Below, piece after piece: positions 1 to 6,074 of a stretch of 6,903 nt of DNA. A program made the translations under genes and the position numbers. Under the pieces are notes generated by a model that saw nothing but the letters and a program-made list of their open reading frames with translations, made no database searches and was not told the origin of the DNA. Each line of letters begins with the position of its first letter. The stretch's first letter is position 1. The DNA comes from Allobaculum sp. (GTDB taxonomy: Bacteria; Bacillota_I; Bacilli_A; Erysipelotrichales; Erysipelotrichaceae): positions 1,559-8,461 of the forward strand of contig JAAVAY010000018.1 of assembly GCA_014803815.1 (NCBI GenBank), read 5' to 3'.

Positions 1-239
1 AAGTCCTCACCAATCGCTTCGTGATTTTTTTGAAAAAGGCAAAGCCTAGAGGAGTCGAGTTTTTTTTTGGTTTCTTGTGCTAGTGCAGGTTGCAGCTCAT
101 AGGCATAGACGCGATGCACGTTTTGGGCAAGAAAAAAACCCGCATCATGCCCATAGCCTAAGGTGGCATCCAAACACAAAGCTTGGGAATGCAAAGCAGG
201 TTTCAAAAAGGCATGCGAAAGAGTGGTGATCGATTCCAT
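1..239 (-). CDS. mnmM: MnmM/YtqB-type tRNA methyltransferase, N-terminal part (cut by window edge)
   Basis: This is a partial gene: 79 codons from ATG (239..237) run off the left edge without a stop. The protein begins MESITTLSHAFL. It carries a SAM-binding motif I (DATLGYGHDAGFF, residues 24-36) and an acidic motif II (VYAYELQ, 44-50), followed by LFQKNHEAI (68-76). This pattern matches the small Rossmann methylases of the YtqB family (Pfam rRNA_methylase). The Bacillus member, MnmM, methylates the aminomethyl group on wobble uridine 34 of tRNAs to complete mnm5s2U. The SD is weak (AGGA at 246-249, 6 nt from the ATG). The gene lies 113 nt downstream of cca on the same strand, so it may be co-transcribed with cca or use its own leader. 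The family call is fairly firm; the exact substrate is inferred from family knowledge. Confidence 0.83.
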   Translation of the reverse strand, partial: MESITTLSHAFLKPALHSQALCLDATLGYGHDAGFFLAQNVHRVYAYELQPALAQETKKKLDSSRLCLFQKNHEAIGED

Positions 240-352
240 AAAAATTCCTACTCATAAAGAGGCTTTCTTTTTCCATGATAATCCTCTTTTAGATGGGTTT
301 AGAGAAAGACGAATGTGATTTTTGTCTTTCCACTTTTTCTTTCGCTTTTTGA
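240..352 (-). other. cca-mnmM intergenic leader with two inverted repeats
   Basis: This 113-nt gap holds two perfect 7-bp inverted repeats. One is GAAAGAC (304-310) with GTCTTTC (324-330) around a 13-nt loop. The other is AAAGAGG (256-262) with CCTCTTT (283-289) around a 20-nt loop, ending just before the mnmM ribosome binding site. Neither is followed by a convincing U-tract in minus-strand RNA, so I do not call a terminator. They could be weak stop or leader structures. Confidence 0.35.
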
Positions 353-1756
353 TTACACTTCATTCTTTTTGGTCTTTTTACCTTTTTTTATCGTTTTTGC
401 TTTTAAAGGATGAACAGGGCTTTGAAGAAACTCGGCTTCATGGGCCTTAATCCACGCAAGCTGTTCTTTCTTAGAATCAAGTTTTGGCTGTTCAATGACT
501 TCTTTGAGCAATGCATCTAAGCTTTTGGCGATTTGCGCGCCTTGTAAAGTCGTGTTATCGGTAACATCTTGGCCATGAATCTTTAAATCTTTGCGGCTAA
601 AGGGATGCTTATCCTTTTCGGCTTCATAAAAATAGTAAAAGTTTTTTAATTTTTCCAAGCGATCATGTTGGGCATGGGCCATGATGTCACAATATTGCAC
701 CACAAAGAGCTTTTGGACCAATTCATCATCTAAGCCATGCCGAACGCGCAGTTTATAGAGGTTGCCTAAACGAGGAGCATAAAACGTATCGTGAAGTTTG
801 ATGAGTTTTAAGGCCTCGTCGCTCACTTTTTTGGAAAGTTTTAAGCGTTTGAATGCTTCTCTGGCCAATTCGACTGAACATTCAGGGTGCCCTTTAAAGT
901 GATCATGTCCATCGTAAAATTGATGGGCTTTTATTTTGCCACTATCGTGTAGTAACAAAGCCCAAGCGATGCTGGGATCAAAATAAGGCATGGCTTTTAA
1001 AGCATCAAGAGTGTGATGAAAGACATCGGTATAGTGATACACCGAATTTTGCTCCACCTTTTCCATTTGATCGAGTTCTGGTAGCCAGGGCTTTAAGACA
1101 TCTGTCATATCATCTAAGACTTGTGGCGAAGTCGCCAAAATATCTTGAATTTCTGCAGCGACGCGTTCGGCGGCCAAATGCTCGATAAGCACAGCTTGTT
1201 TTTCAATGGCTTCACGAGTCTTTTCTTCCATGTCAAAGCCAAAGCGTCCCATAAAGCGAAAGGCGCGCAAGATACGCAAAGCATCTTCTTGAAAGCGAAT
1301 ATTGGGATCACCAACGGTGCGAATGAGTCCCTTTTTAAGATCGTCTTGGCCATGGAAGGGATCGATGAGTCCCTTATCCATCGACCAAGCCATCGCGTTG
1401 ATCGTAAAGTCTCGTCTGGCTAAATCTTGGGTGAGATCTTCCACGAATTCCACTTGTTTGGGATGGCGAAAGTCTTCGTACTCGCTTTCCTTGCGAAAGG
1501 TGGTCACTTCCGCTTGGGCTCCTTTTTCTAAAACCAAGACTGTGCCATGGGCAATTCCTACAGGAACGGTATGGGTAAACAAGGCTTGAACTTGTTGCGG
1601 AGTGGCTGAGGTGGCAATATCAAAATCGTGCGGCCTGCGATCCATCAGGGCATCCCGCACACATCCTCCTACCAATACCGCCTCAAATCCCGCTTGGTGA
1701 AGCGTGGTTAAAATCGTTTCAATGCCTTTTGGCAAATCAATGTGTAATGAACTCAT
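353..1756 (-). CDS. cca: CCA tRNA nucleotidyltransferase with HD domain
   Basis: This enzyme adds or repairs the 3' CCA end of tRNAs from CTP and ATP. The nucleotidyltransferase head comes first: LVGGCVRDAL (28-37) and the metal-binding DFD (D44, D46) form motif A. Then come RRDFTINAMA (114-123) and the nucleotide-template helix EDALRILRAFRF (157-168, with E157, D158, R161). An HD domain follows, with HHTLDAL (247-253), LLHDSGK (268-274) and FKGHPE (287-292). The C-terminus is lysine-rich. At 467 residues the length is normal for HD-containing bacterial CCA enzymes. The frame stays open 8 codons further upstream (ATG at 1780), but those codons contain the SD AAAGGAGAG (1763-1771), so the ATG at 1756 is the start. 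All tRNAs in this window already encode CCA, so repair is its likely main job here. The gene appears to be transcribed separately from the tldD operon. Confidence 0.95.
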   Translation of the reverse strand: MSSLHIDLPKGIETILTTLHQAGFEAVLVGGCVRDALMDRRPHDFDIATSATPQQVQALFTHTVPVGIAHGTVLVLEKGAQAEVTTFRKESEYEDFRHPKQVEFVEDLTQDLARRDFTINAMAWSMDKGLIDPFHGQDDLKKGLIRTVGDPNIRFQEDALRILRAFRFMGRFGFDMEEKTREAIEKQAVLIEHLAAERVAAEIQDILATSPQVLDDMTDVLKPWLPELDQMEKVEQNSVYHYTDVFHHTLDALKAMPYFDPSIAWALLLHDSGKIKAHQFYDGHDHFKGHPECSVELAREAFKRLKLSKKVSDEALKLIKLHDTFYAPRLGNLYKLRVRHGLDDELVQKLFVVQYCDIMAHAQHDRLEKLKNFYYFYEAEKDKHPFSRKDLKIHGQDVTDNTTLQGAQIAKSLDALLKEVIEQPKLDSKKEQLAWIKAHEAEFLQSPVHPLKAKTIKKGKKTKKNEV

Positions 1757-1762
1757 GAAATT

Positions 1763-1771
1763 CTCTCCTTT
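1763..1771 (-). promoter_or_regulatory. cca ribosome binding site
   Basis: AAAGGAGAG on the minus strand lies 6 nt before the ATG at 1756. It decides against the upstream in-frame ATG at 1780, because that start would place the SD inside the coding sequence. Confidence 0.85.
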
Positions 1772-1777
1772 CCACCA

Positions 1778-1811
1778 CACAAAACAGCGTCTGTGTCGTG
1801 GCTCTATTGTA
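1778..1811 (-). promoter_or_regulatory. possible cca -10 box and 5'-end hairpin
   Basis: TACAAT (1806-1811) is a good -10 hexamer, but no -35 is recognisable at 17-18 nt, so the promoter is weakly supported. The predicted start, about 1799, coincides with a hairpin at 1778-1800. Its arms are CACGACACAG and CTGTTTTGTG around the loop ACG, with one mismatch and one G-U pair among 10 positions. The hairpin ends 6 nt before the SD. Confidence 0.35.
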
Positions 1812-1887
1812 AAGGAAGAAAAAAAATATTACCTCTTGGAAAGTATACGCCCCTAAAAAAGAAGCCTTGATCACTCTGTATAGACAA

Positions 1888-2144
1888 TTATTGATTTTTT
1901 GGGCGAAGGATCCATAGAAATACGAAGGAGTGGCGCCTCCATCGACTAAAAAGTCTGTTCCGGTAATGAAAGCTCCTTTGTCGCTCATCAAAAGTTCAGC
2001 TACATTAGCCACTTCATCTACAGTGCCTAGACGATGAGTACGGCAGGTGGCAACATGTTTTTGTAGAAGTCTTTTCTTAGTCCATTGAATTCATCTAAAG
2101 CAAGCGGAGTCACAGCCAGGCGAAATGGAGTTGAGTCAGGCACC
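1888..2144 (-). pseudogene. Short-chain dehydrogenase/reductase (SDR), C-terminal remnant with several lesions
   Basis: The pieces of one SDR C-terminus lie in different reading frames. First in transcription order is LNSISPG (2135..2115), the conserved SDR segment usually read as RVNSISPG. The codon before it is TGA (2138..2136) where Arg is expected; CGA to TGA would explain this. One surplus T (or two lost bases) at about 2114 moves the frame to VTPLALDEFNG and RKDFYKNM. One missing base at 2052-2053 (ATGTT-GCC) moves it again to HRLGTVDEVANVAELLM, SDKGAFITGTDF and LVDGGATPSYFYGS, the typical SDR tail. One extra A in the A6 run (1895-1900) would give a normal stop at 1890..1888; as written, the frame reads through into the cca leader. 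The N-terminal NAD(P)-binding half and the catalytic YxxxK segment are absent: the tldD-operon terminator lies directly upstream. I see no reason to expect activity. The parent's substrate cannot be named. Confidence 0.78.
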
Positions 2145-2195
2145 ACTTGAAAATATTGAATTTGACGAAATATCATAGAATCTCCCTGCCAGACG

Positions 2196-2225
2196 AAAAA
2201 AAACGCCTTGCCAAAGGCAAGACGT
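2196..2225 (-). terminator. Intrinsic terminator of the tldD-tldE-SseB operon
   Basis: In minus-strand RNA, the 10-bp stem ACGTCTTGCC / GGCAAGGCGT (one G-U pair) with loop UUU is followed directly by eight U. It begins 6 nt after the stop codon of the SseB-family gene. Confidence 0.93.
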
Positions 2226-2231
2226 AAAAAA

Positions 2232-3035
2232 CTAAAATACCATTCGCGTGTAAATGGGTTTTGAGGTGTTTTTAATGTCGCGACCCAATTTGGTGTCGCC
2301 AAACATGAATTCAATATCCTTATCGCCCGCAATGGGTTTAATGATGCCACTGATGCGAGTAAAGATGCCTGTATCTTTATTTTCAGGATCAACATCCACC
2401 AAAATAAACCAAGTGCTTTCTGGGTTTTCGGGATCGCTTTGGGGATTGAGACGCTCTTTTAAATAAATGGCGTTAATTGCAGGTTCATGAAATCCAGAAG
2501 AGATTAAAGCGGCTTCCATATCCTGTAAGTTGCCTTCAGGATCGCGTAAAAAGACGCTTTGGCCTGGACCAATGGCTTGTTGGCGCAAAGGGGAACGATA
2601 CGCTTTAACACAGCCTTCAATGAAATCAGTGGGGAAAGGCACATCGACCCCCGCAGGATCCATGACAATGCCACTGATTTCGCCTTTGGCATTTTGAAGC
2701 ATGGGCAAGTATTGCTTTAAACCCATAATCAAGCAATTGACGTTTTCATCGCGATCTTTGTACATCTTTTTCACTTCTTCCACACTCGTAAAGAAGGGGA
2801 AGAATTTCACACCAGATTCATTGGTTACCACAATGGGGGTAACTTTGGTGTCGGGTGAAAAGATCAGTTTTCCGGTGGCCTCATCCATCATCGGTTTTTT
2901 ATCCCAACGTGCGGGAATCATAACTTTTGTGTCGATTAAGGCTTGGACGGCTTTGATCACATTTTCATTGCTGTTGTCTTCGCGCATACGCAATAGCGCC
3001 GTATGCAAAATGTCATTATTGAATTCTGTATCCAT
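2232..3035 (-). CDS. SseB-family protein (N- and C-terminal SseB domains)
   Basis: This 267-residue protein is probably soluble and cytoplasmic: I see no signal peptide or membrane segment. The N-terminal half fits the SseB N-terminal domain. It opens with a helix (NNDILHTALLRMRED, 6-20) and a strand (TKVMIPARWD, 36-45). It continues with FFPFFTSVEEVKKM (78-91) and GIVMDPAGVDVPF (122-134). The segment from about 155 to 265 fits the SseB C-terminal domain, with VFLRDPEGNL (161-170), AINAIYLKE (187-195) and the strand TWFILVDVD (208-216). The family is named after an E. coli gene affecting serine sensitivity; its biochemical role is unknown. It is the last gene of the operon, 2 nt after tldE, and a terminator follows at once. 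Its SD (TTGGAGG, 3051-3057) lies inside the tldE 3' end at a long 15-nt spacing, so translation is probably coupled to tldE. The fold assignment is fairly safe; a function in TldD/E proteolysis is only inferred from linkage. Confidence 0.82.
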   Translation of the reverse strand: MDTEFNNDILHTALLRMREDNSNENVIKAVQALIDTKVMIPARWDKKPMMDEATGKLIFSPDTKVTPIVVTNESGVKFFPFFTSVEEVKKMYKDRDENVNCLIMGLKQYLPMLQNAKGEISGIVMDPAGVDVPFPTDFIEGCVKAYRSPLRQQAIGPGQSVFLRDPEGNLQDMEAALISSGFHEPAINAIYLKERLNPQSDPENPESTWFILVDVDPENKDTGIFTRISGIIKPIAGDKDIEFMFGDTKLGRDIKNTSKPIYTRMVF

Positions 3036-3037
3036 AG

Positions 3038-4366
3038 TTATTTCTCAGTGCCTCCAATGGCGGCCGAGGCAAATAAGATGGAAGGACTTGCAATGGTGCG
3101 CATCTCCCATTTCAAATCATCGCCTACAGCCACAATGTTATTCATCATCTCTAAGAAATTGCCAGCAATGGTGATGAGTGTCAAGGGGCGTCCTTTTTGT
3201 CCATTTTCCACTACATAGCCTTTAGCTTGTAAAGAGAAGTTGGTGGACACAAAGTCAATGCCTGCATGCATGCCAGCAAGTTCGGTGATCACGACTCCAT
3301 TGTCCATGGTTTTTAAAAGCGTGTCAAAGCTGTCCTGTCCAGGAACAATATAAAGGTTCATAGGAGAGACATCCGTGCCACCACCTCCAGATTTAAAGCC
3401 ATTTCCCGTCGAAGTGGCTCCCATTTTTTTGGCGGAACGCGTATTGTGCAAAATGGTTTCAAATACACCTTTGTCTACCACTACTTTGGTGCGTGTGGGA
3501 TAGCCTTCATCATCGTAATTGGAAAGAGAAATTGCTTCGGTGTTTTTTGGGTCGTCAATGATGGTGATCTTATCGGAGAAGACTTGTTTTCCTAACGATT
3601 GGCTCAAAGGCGAAATTCCCTTTTCAATCAAAGAGCCGGAAAACATAGGCGCAAAAGCACTAAGTAAGGTTGACATCGCTTCATAATTGATGATCACAGG
3701 ACAAACTTGCGCTTTTAAAGATTTAGCATGAAGTTGGAAAGCCACCTTATCGATCAACTTTTGCACCAAGGCGTCTTGATCCAAATCGTCTAAATTTTCC
3801 ACGATTTCATACACATACCCATCGCGTAAATCGCCATCGTCTTGCATCGTAATTTGGGCAAAGAGCGCTTGAATACCACTGCTTTCTTGAATATCCACGC
3901 CTAAAGAATTGTTCATTTGACTTTGACCAAACCCACTTGTAAAGCCAAGGGAATTCACCATCGTCACGCGCGAATCGGCCGCTAAAAGCTTCTTTTCGAG
4001 CGATTGTAAGGTATCTAAAATTTGAGGAACCGCAGGTTCAATCCATTTCCATTTAGATTGCACCATGTCGGTTTCCATAAGAGGAACCAGTTCATCTTTT
4101 TCGAATTCCGAAATGAGAAGCGCGGCTTCTTTTAATCCATTGAGCGTTTCATCCATCTTGTCGTCTTCCACTTTTTCTAATGCGGTGGAAACAATCTTGC
4201 CATCGATCAAAGCGCGCATAGACGTAGAGATGATTTTAGAAGTCGAAAAGGAATCCATAGTGCCTTCAAACCATTCCACTTCACGAGAACGCTGATGGGA
4301 TTGGGTGATTTCAAAGCCATCCATGCCTAGTTCTAAAGCGCGATCAATCCATTTTTGTTTATCCAT
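3038..4366 (-). CDS. tldE: TldE/PmbA, partner subunit of the TldD/TldE metalloprotease
   Basis: TldE (PmbA) pairs with TldD to form a heterodimeric zinc protease. In E. coli the pair trims the microcin B17 leader and degrades the antitoxin CcdA. At 442 residues this is a full-length PmbA-type protein. The N-terminal domain shows the family pattern, with EITQSHQRSREVEWFEG (19-35) ahead of TSMRALIDGKIVSTAL (48-63). The C-terminal domain carries SGNGTD-like glycines (GFKSGGGGTDVSP, 323-335), the signature TELAGMHAGIDF (361-372) and FSLQAKGYVVENG (377-389). It ends in GGTEK. There is no HExxxH: the matching segment reads VIINYEAMSTLL (224-235), as expected for the non-catalytic partner. The ATG is 2 nt after the tldD stop, with AGGAGG (4379-4384) inside the last tldD codons. 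tldD lies directly upstream and the SseB-family gene directly downstream. Confidence 0.94.
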   Translation of the reverse strand: MDKQKWIDRALELGMDGFEITQSHQRSREVEWFEGTMDSFSTSKIISTSMRALIDGKIVSTALEKVEDDKMDETLNGLKEAALLISEFEKDELVPLMETDMVQSKWKWIEPAVPQILDTLQSLEKKLLAADSRVTMVNSLGFTSGFGQSQMNNSLGVDIQESSGIQALFAQITMQDDGDLRDGYVYEIVENLDDLDQDALVQKLIDKVAFQLHAKSLKAQVCPVIINYEAMSTLLSAFAPMFSGSLIEKGISPLSQSLGKQVFSDKITIIDDPKNTEAISLSNYDDEGYPTRTKVVVDKGVFETILHNTRSAKKMGATSTGNGFKSGGGGTDVSPMNLYIVPGQDSFDTLLKTMDNGVVITELAGMHAGIDFVSTNFSLQAKGYVVENGQKGRPLTLITIAGNFLEMMNNIVAVGDDLKWEMRTIASPSILFASAAIGGTEK

Positions 4367-4368
4367 GA

Positions 4369-5757
4369 TTACTCTGTTCCTCCTACAGTAATGGCACTAA
4401 CACGAATAGCGGGTTGGCCTACGTTAGTAGGGATGCTTCCAGAAATAGATCCACACATGCCTTGGGCTAAATCCAAATCGTCGGACACCATATCAATATT
4501 TTGTAAAATCTCCGCTCCATTCCCAATGAGCATGGCTCCAATGACAGGATCGGTAATTTTACCGTCTTCGATCAAATACCCTTCATTAACACCAAAGTTA
4601 AATTCGCCCGTATTGGGGTTAACGGATCCACCACCCATGGATTTGCAATAAAGACCAAATTTGATGTCTTTAAAGAGATCCTCTTTTTTATCGGGACCAG
4701 GAGCAATGTAGGTATTGCTCATGCGACTTGTCGGTTCGTATTTATACGACTCGCGACGACCACTTCCCGTGGAATCGGTATGCATACGGCGTCCATTGAG
4801 GCGATCGACCATATATTGTGTCAACACTCCATCTTTGATGAGTACACGACGCTGTTGCGGATTGCCTTCATCGTCCATGTTTTGCGATCCCCACGCATTT
4901 GGAATAGTGCCATCGTCGATCGCGGTCACTTTTTCATTGGCAATCTTTAAGCCTTTGGATTGGCTGAAAACCGATTGATTTTTCGCTACACCTGTAGCTT
5001 CCAAAGAATGGCCACACGCTTCATGGAAAATAACTCCACCAAAGCCGTTATCAATGACTACTGGCATCACTCCACTTGGCGCTTTTTTCGCTCGTAAGAG
5101 CACTAAAGCCAATCGGGCTGCTTCTTTACCGATTTCTTCTGGCGTATGATCGGTTTCAAATTGTTCTAAGCCTTTTGTGGCTCCTGGAGCGCAAGAACCA
5201 GATTGAACGTTATCGGCTTCTTTGGCAAACGCTCCCGCACGCATGCGGCTTCTTTGGCGAATATCGCCTTTAAAGAGTCCATCGCTGTTGGCGATTTGCA
5301 CTTCTTGATGAATGCTCGATAAGCCCGCAGAAACTTTAAATACGCGCTCATCAACTTCTTGCGCCGCTTTAATGGCTTGGCGAACCATCGCCGTCTTTTG
5401 GGCATCACTTACTTCAAAGGGGTCAATTTCAATGGGTGAAATGTTTTCGGCCATCGTTTTCTCATTTAAAACGATCGTTGGCCCTTCTTCTTTTAAGCCA
5501 ATGGCTCCTCGTAAATCGTTGACAATCTCAGTGAGTGTTTCCATTGTCATATCATCGGTGTAGCCATACACCGAGGAGGTATCCTTATATAAGCGAATTC
5601 CCGCACCAGCGCGAACGGAATGATTCACTGTTTCTACATCGTCATTGACGATACCAATGCTAGCGCTTTTGGTATCTTCTTCAAAAATTTCTGCGAAATC
5701 TGCTTCTGAACGCATAGCAAGCGTTAAAAGCGTTTCGAGTTGTTCTTTATTGAGCAT
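4369..5757 (-). CDS. tldD: TldD, catalytic subunit of the TldD/TldE zinc metalloprotease
   Basis: This 462-residue protein is the catalytic half of the TldD/TldE protease. The metal site is visible: HEACGH (H245, E246, H250) is the HExxxH motif, set in GFGGVIFHEACGHSLEA (238-254). C435 in GMCGSISGS (433-441) corresponds to the cysteine that serves as third zinc ligand in E. coli TldD. Other family hallmarks are RVLIKDGVLTQYMVDR (304-319), GRRESYKYEP (333-342), PTSRMSNTYI (342-351) and GVNEGYLIEDGKITDPV (389-405). The C-terminus is NVGQPAIRVSAITVGGTE. Family knowledge says the enzyme cuts unfolded peptides after threading them into the dimer cavity. The start is supported by GAGGTG (5763-5768) 5 nt upstream. 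It is the first gene of the operon with tldE and the SseB-family gene. No precursor peptide gene is seen nearby, so the natural substrate is unknown. Confidence 0.96.
   Translation of the reverse strand: MLNKEQLETLLTLAMRSEADFAEIFEEDTKSASIGIVNDDVETVNHSVRAGAGIRLYKDTSSVYGYTDDMTMETLTEIVNDLRGAIGLKEEGPTIVLNEKTMAENISPIEIDPFEVSDAQKTAMVRQAIKAAQEVDERVFKVSAGLSSIHQEVQIANSDGLFKGDIRQRSRMRAGAFAKEADNVQSGSCAPGATKGLEQFETDHTPEEIGKEAARLALVLLRAKKAPSGVMPVVIDNGFGGVIFHEACGHSLEATGVAKNQSVFSQSKGLKIANEKVTAIDDGTIPNAWGSQNMDDEGNPQQRRVLIKDGVLTQYMVDRLNGRRMHTDSTGSGRRESYKYEPTSRMSNTYIAPGPDKKEDLFKDIKFGLYCKSMGGGSVNPNTGEFNFGVNEGYLIEDGKITDPVIGAMLIGNGAEILQNIDMVSDDLDLAQGMCGSISGSIPTNVGQPAIRVSAITVGGTE
4377..4384 (-). promoter_or_regulatory. 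tldE ribosome binding site inside tldD
   Basis: AGGAGGAA lies in the Gly-Gly-Thr codons at the very end of tldD, 12 nt (from AGGAGG) before the tldE ATG. With the stop and start 2 nt apart, translational coupling is likely. Confidence 0.7.
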
Positions 5758-5796
5758 TGTTTCACCTCGTATTCAAACAAATATTTATTTTATAGA

Positions 5797-5821
5797 GTTC
5801 AAAGTCTAAAGCCATTTGAAC
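5797..5821 (-). other. Hairpin in the tldD 5' leader
   Basis: A perfect 7-bp inverted repeat, GTTCAAA / TTTGAAC in minus-strand RNA, encloses an 11-nt loop. It lies about 40 nt before the tldD start. No U-run follows (the next bases are CTCTATAAAA), so it is not a standard terminator. It could be a leader structure or a protein binding site. Confidence 0.4.
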
Positions 5822-5851
5822 GATTTATTCATCCTCTTGATTTTAAAAGAG

Positions 5852-5894
5852 TTAGATAAATCTAATTGTAGCGAAGAAAGCCCTGTTTTTTGAA
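5852..5894 (-). promoter_or_regulatory. Candidate tldD operon promoter with overlapping palindrome
   Basis: TTCAAA (5889-5894) as -35 and TACAAT (5865-5870) as -10 are separated by 18 nt, a moderate sigma-A-type match. The inverted repeat TTAGAT-TT-ATCTAA (5852-5865) abuts the -10 and covers the expected start site, where a repressor could bind. The predicted leader is about 100 nt. An alternative -10-like TATAAAAT lies nearer the gene but has no matching -35. Confidence 0.45.
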
Positions 5895-5951
5895 TAAGAT
5901 CAAAAATCAAACATTTCTTTTGAAGTAAGCGCTTTTTAAAAAAGAAAAAGT

Positions 5952-5979
5952 AAAAAAAAATCCTGTCATGACAGGATTT
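5952..5979 (-). terminator. Intrinsic terminator of the tRNA operon
   Basis: In minus-strand RNA, AAATCCTGT and ACAGGATTT pair around the loop CATG and run into a tract of eight to nine U. The site is 15 nt beyond the CCA end of the last tRNA. Confidence 0.92.
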
Positions 5980-5994
5980 AACTCATATTCATTT

Positions 5995-6071
5995 TGGTGG
6001 ACCCTGTAGGACTCGAACCTACGACCAACCGGTTATGAGCCGGGAGCTCTGACCAACTGCGCTAAGGGTCC
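5995..6071 (-). tRNA. tRNA-Ile2(CAU), the lysidine-type isoleucine tRNA (elongator Met is the alternative)
   Basis: 77 nt with CCA encoded. The acceptor stem GGACCCT/AGGGTCC is perfect and the discriminator is A73. The anticodon loop is CTCATAA, so the anticodon is CAU. The acceptor stem has C4-G69 and C5-G68, the pairs recognised by E. coli TilS in tRNA-Ile2. The GGACC...GGTCC arm and the variable loop ending GGTC resemble Bacillus tRNA-Ile2. On this basis it should have C34 changed to lysidine and read AUA. The first anticodon-stem pair is a C27-U43 mismatch. It is the last tRNA of the operon. Confidence 0.85.
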
Positions 6072-6074
6072 ATT

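Noticed and set aside
1756..1780. Longer cca start at 1780
   Set aside because: The eight extra codons are the SD and spacer themselves, and no SD precedes 1780.
1737..2012. Minus-strand 91-codon open frame with an SDR-like beginning
   Set aside because: Its first third is the SDR remnant. The rest reads through the lost stop into the cca promoter and SD region, and its apparent start lacks a ribosome binding site.
2027..2395. Minus-strand 122-codon open frame, including an ATG at 2176 with a good GGGAG upstream
   Set aside because: The upstream half overlaps the SseB-family gene and the terminator. The part after the ATG merges into one frame of the SDR pseudogene and stops at the frameshift.
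5758..5951. RiPP precursor peptide or antitoxin gene next to tldD
   Set aside because: No small open frame with an SD is present. The region is accounted for by the promoter, leader hairpin and tRNA terminator.
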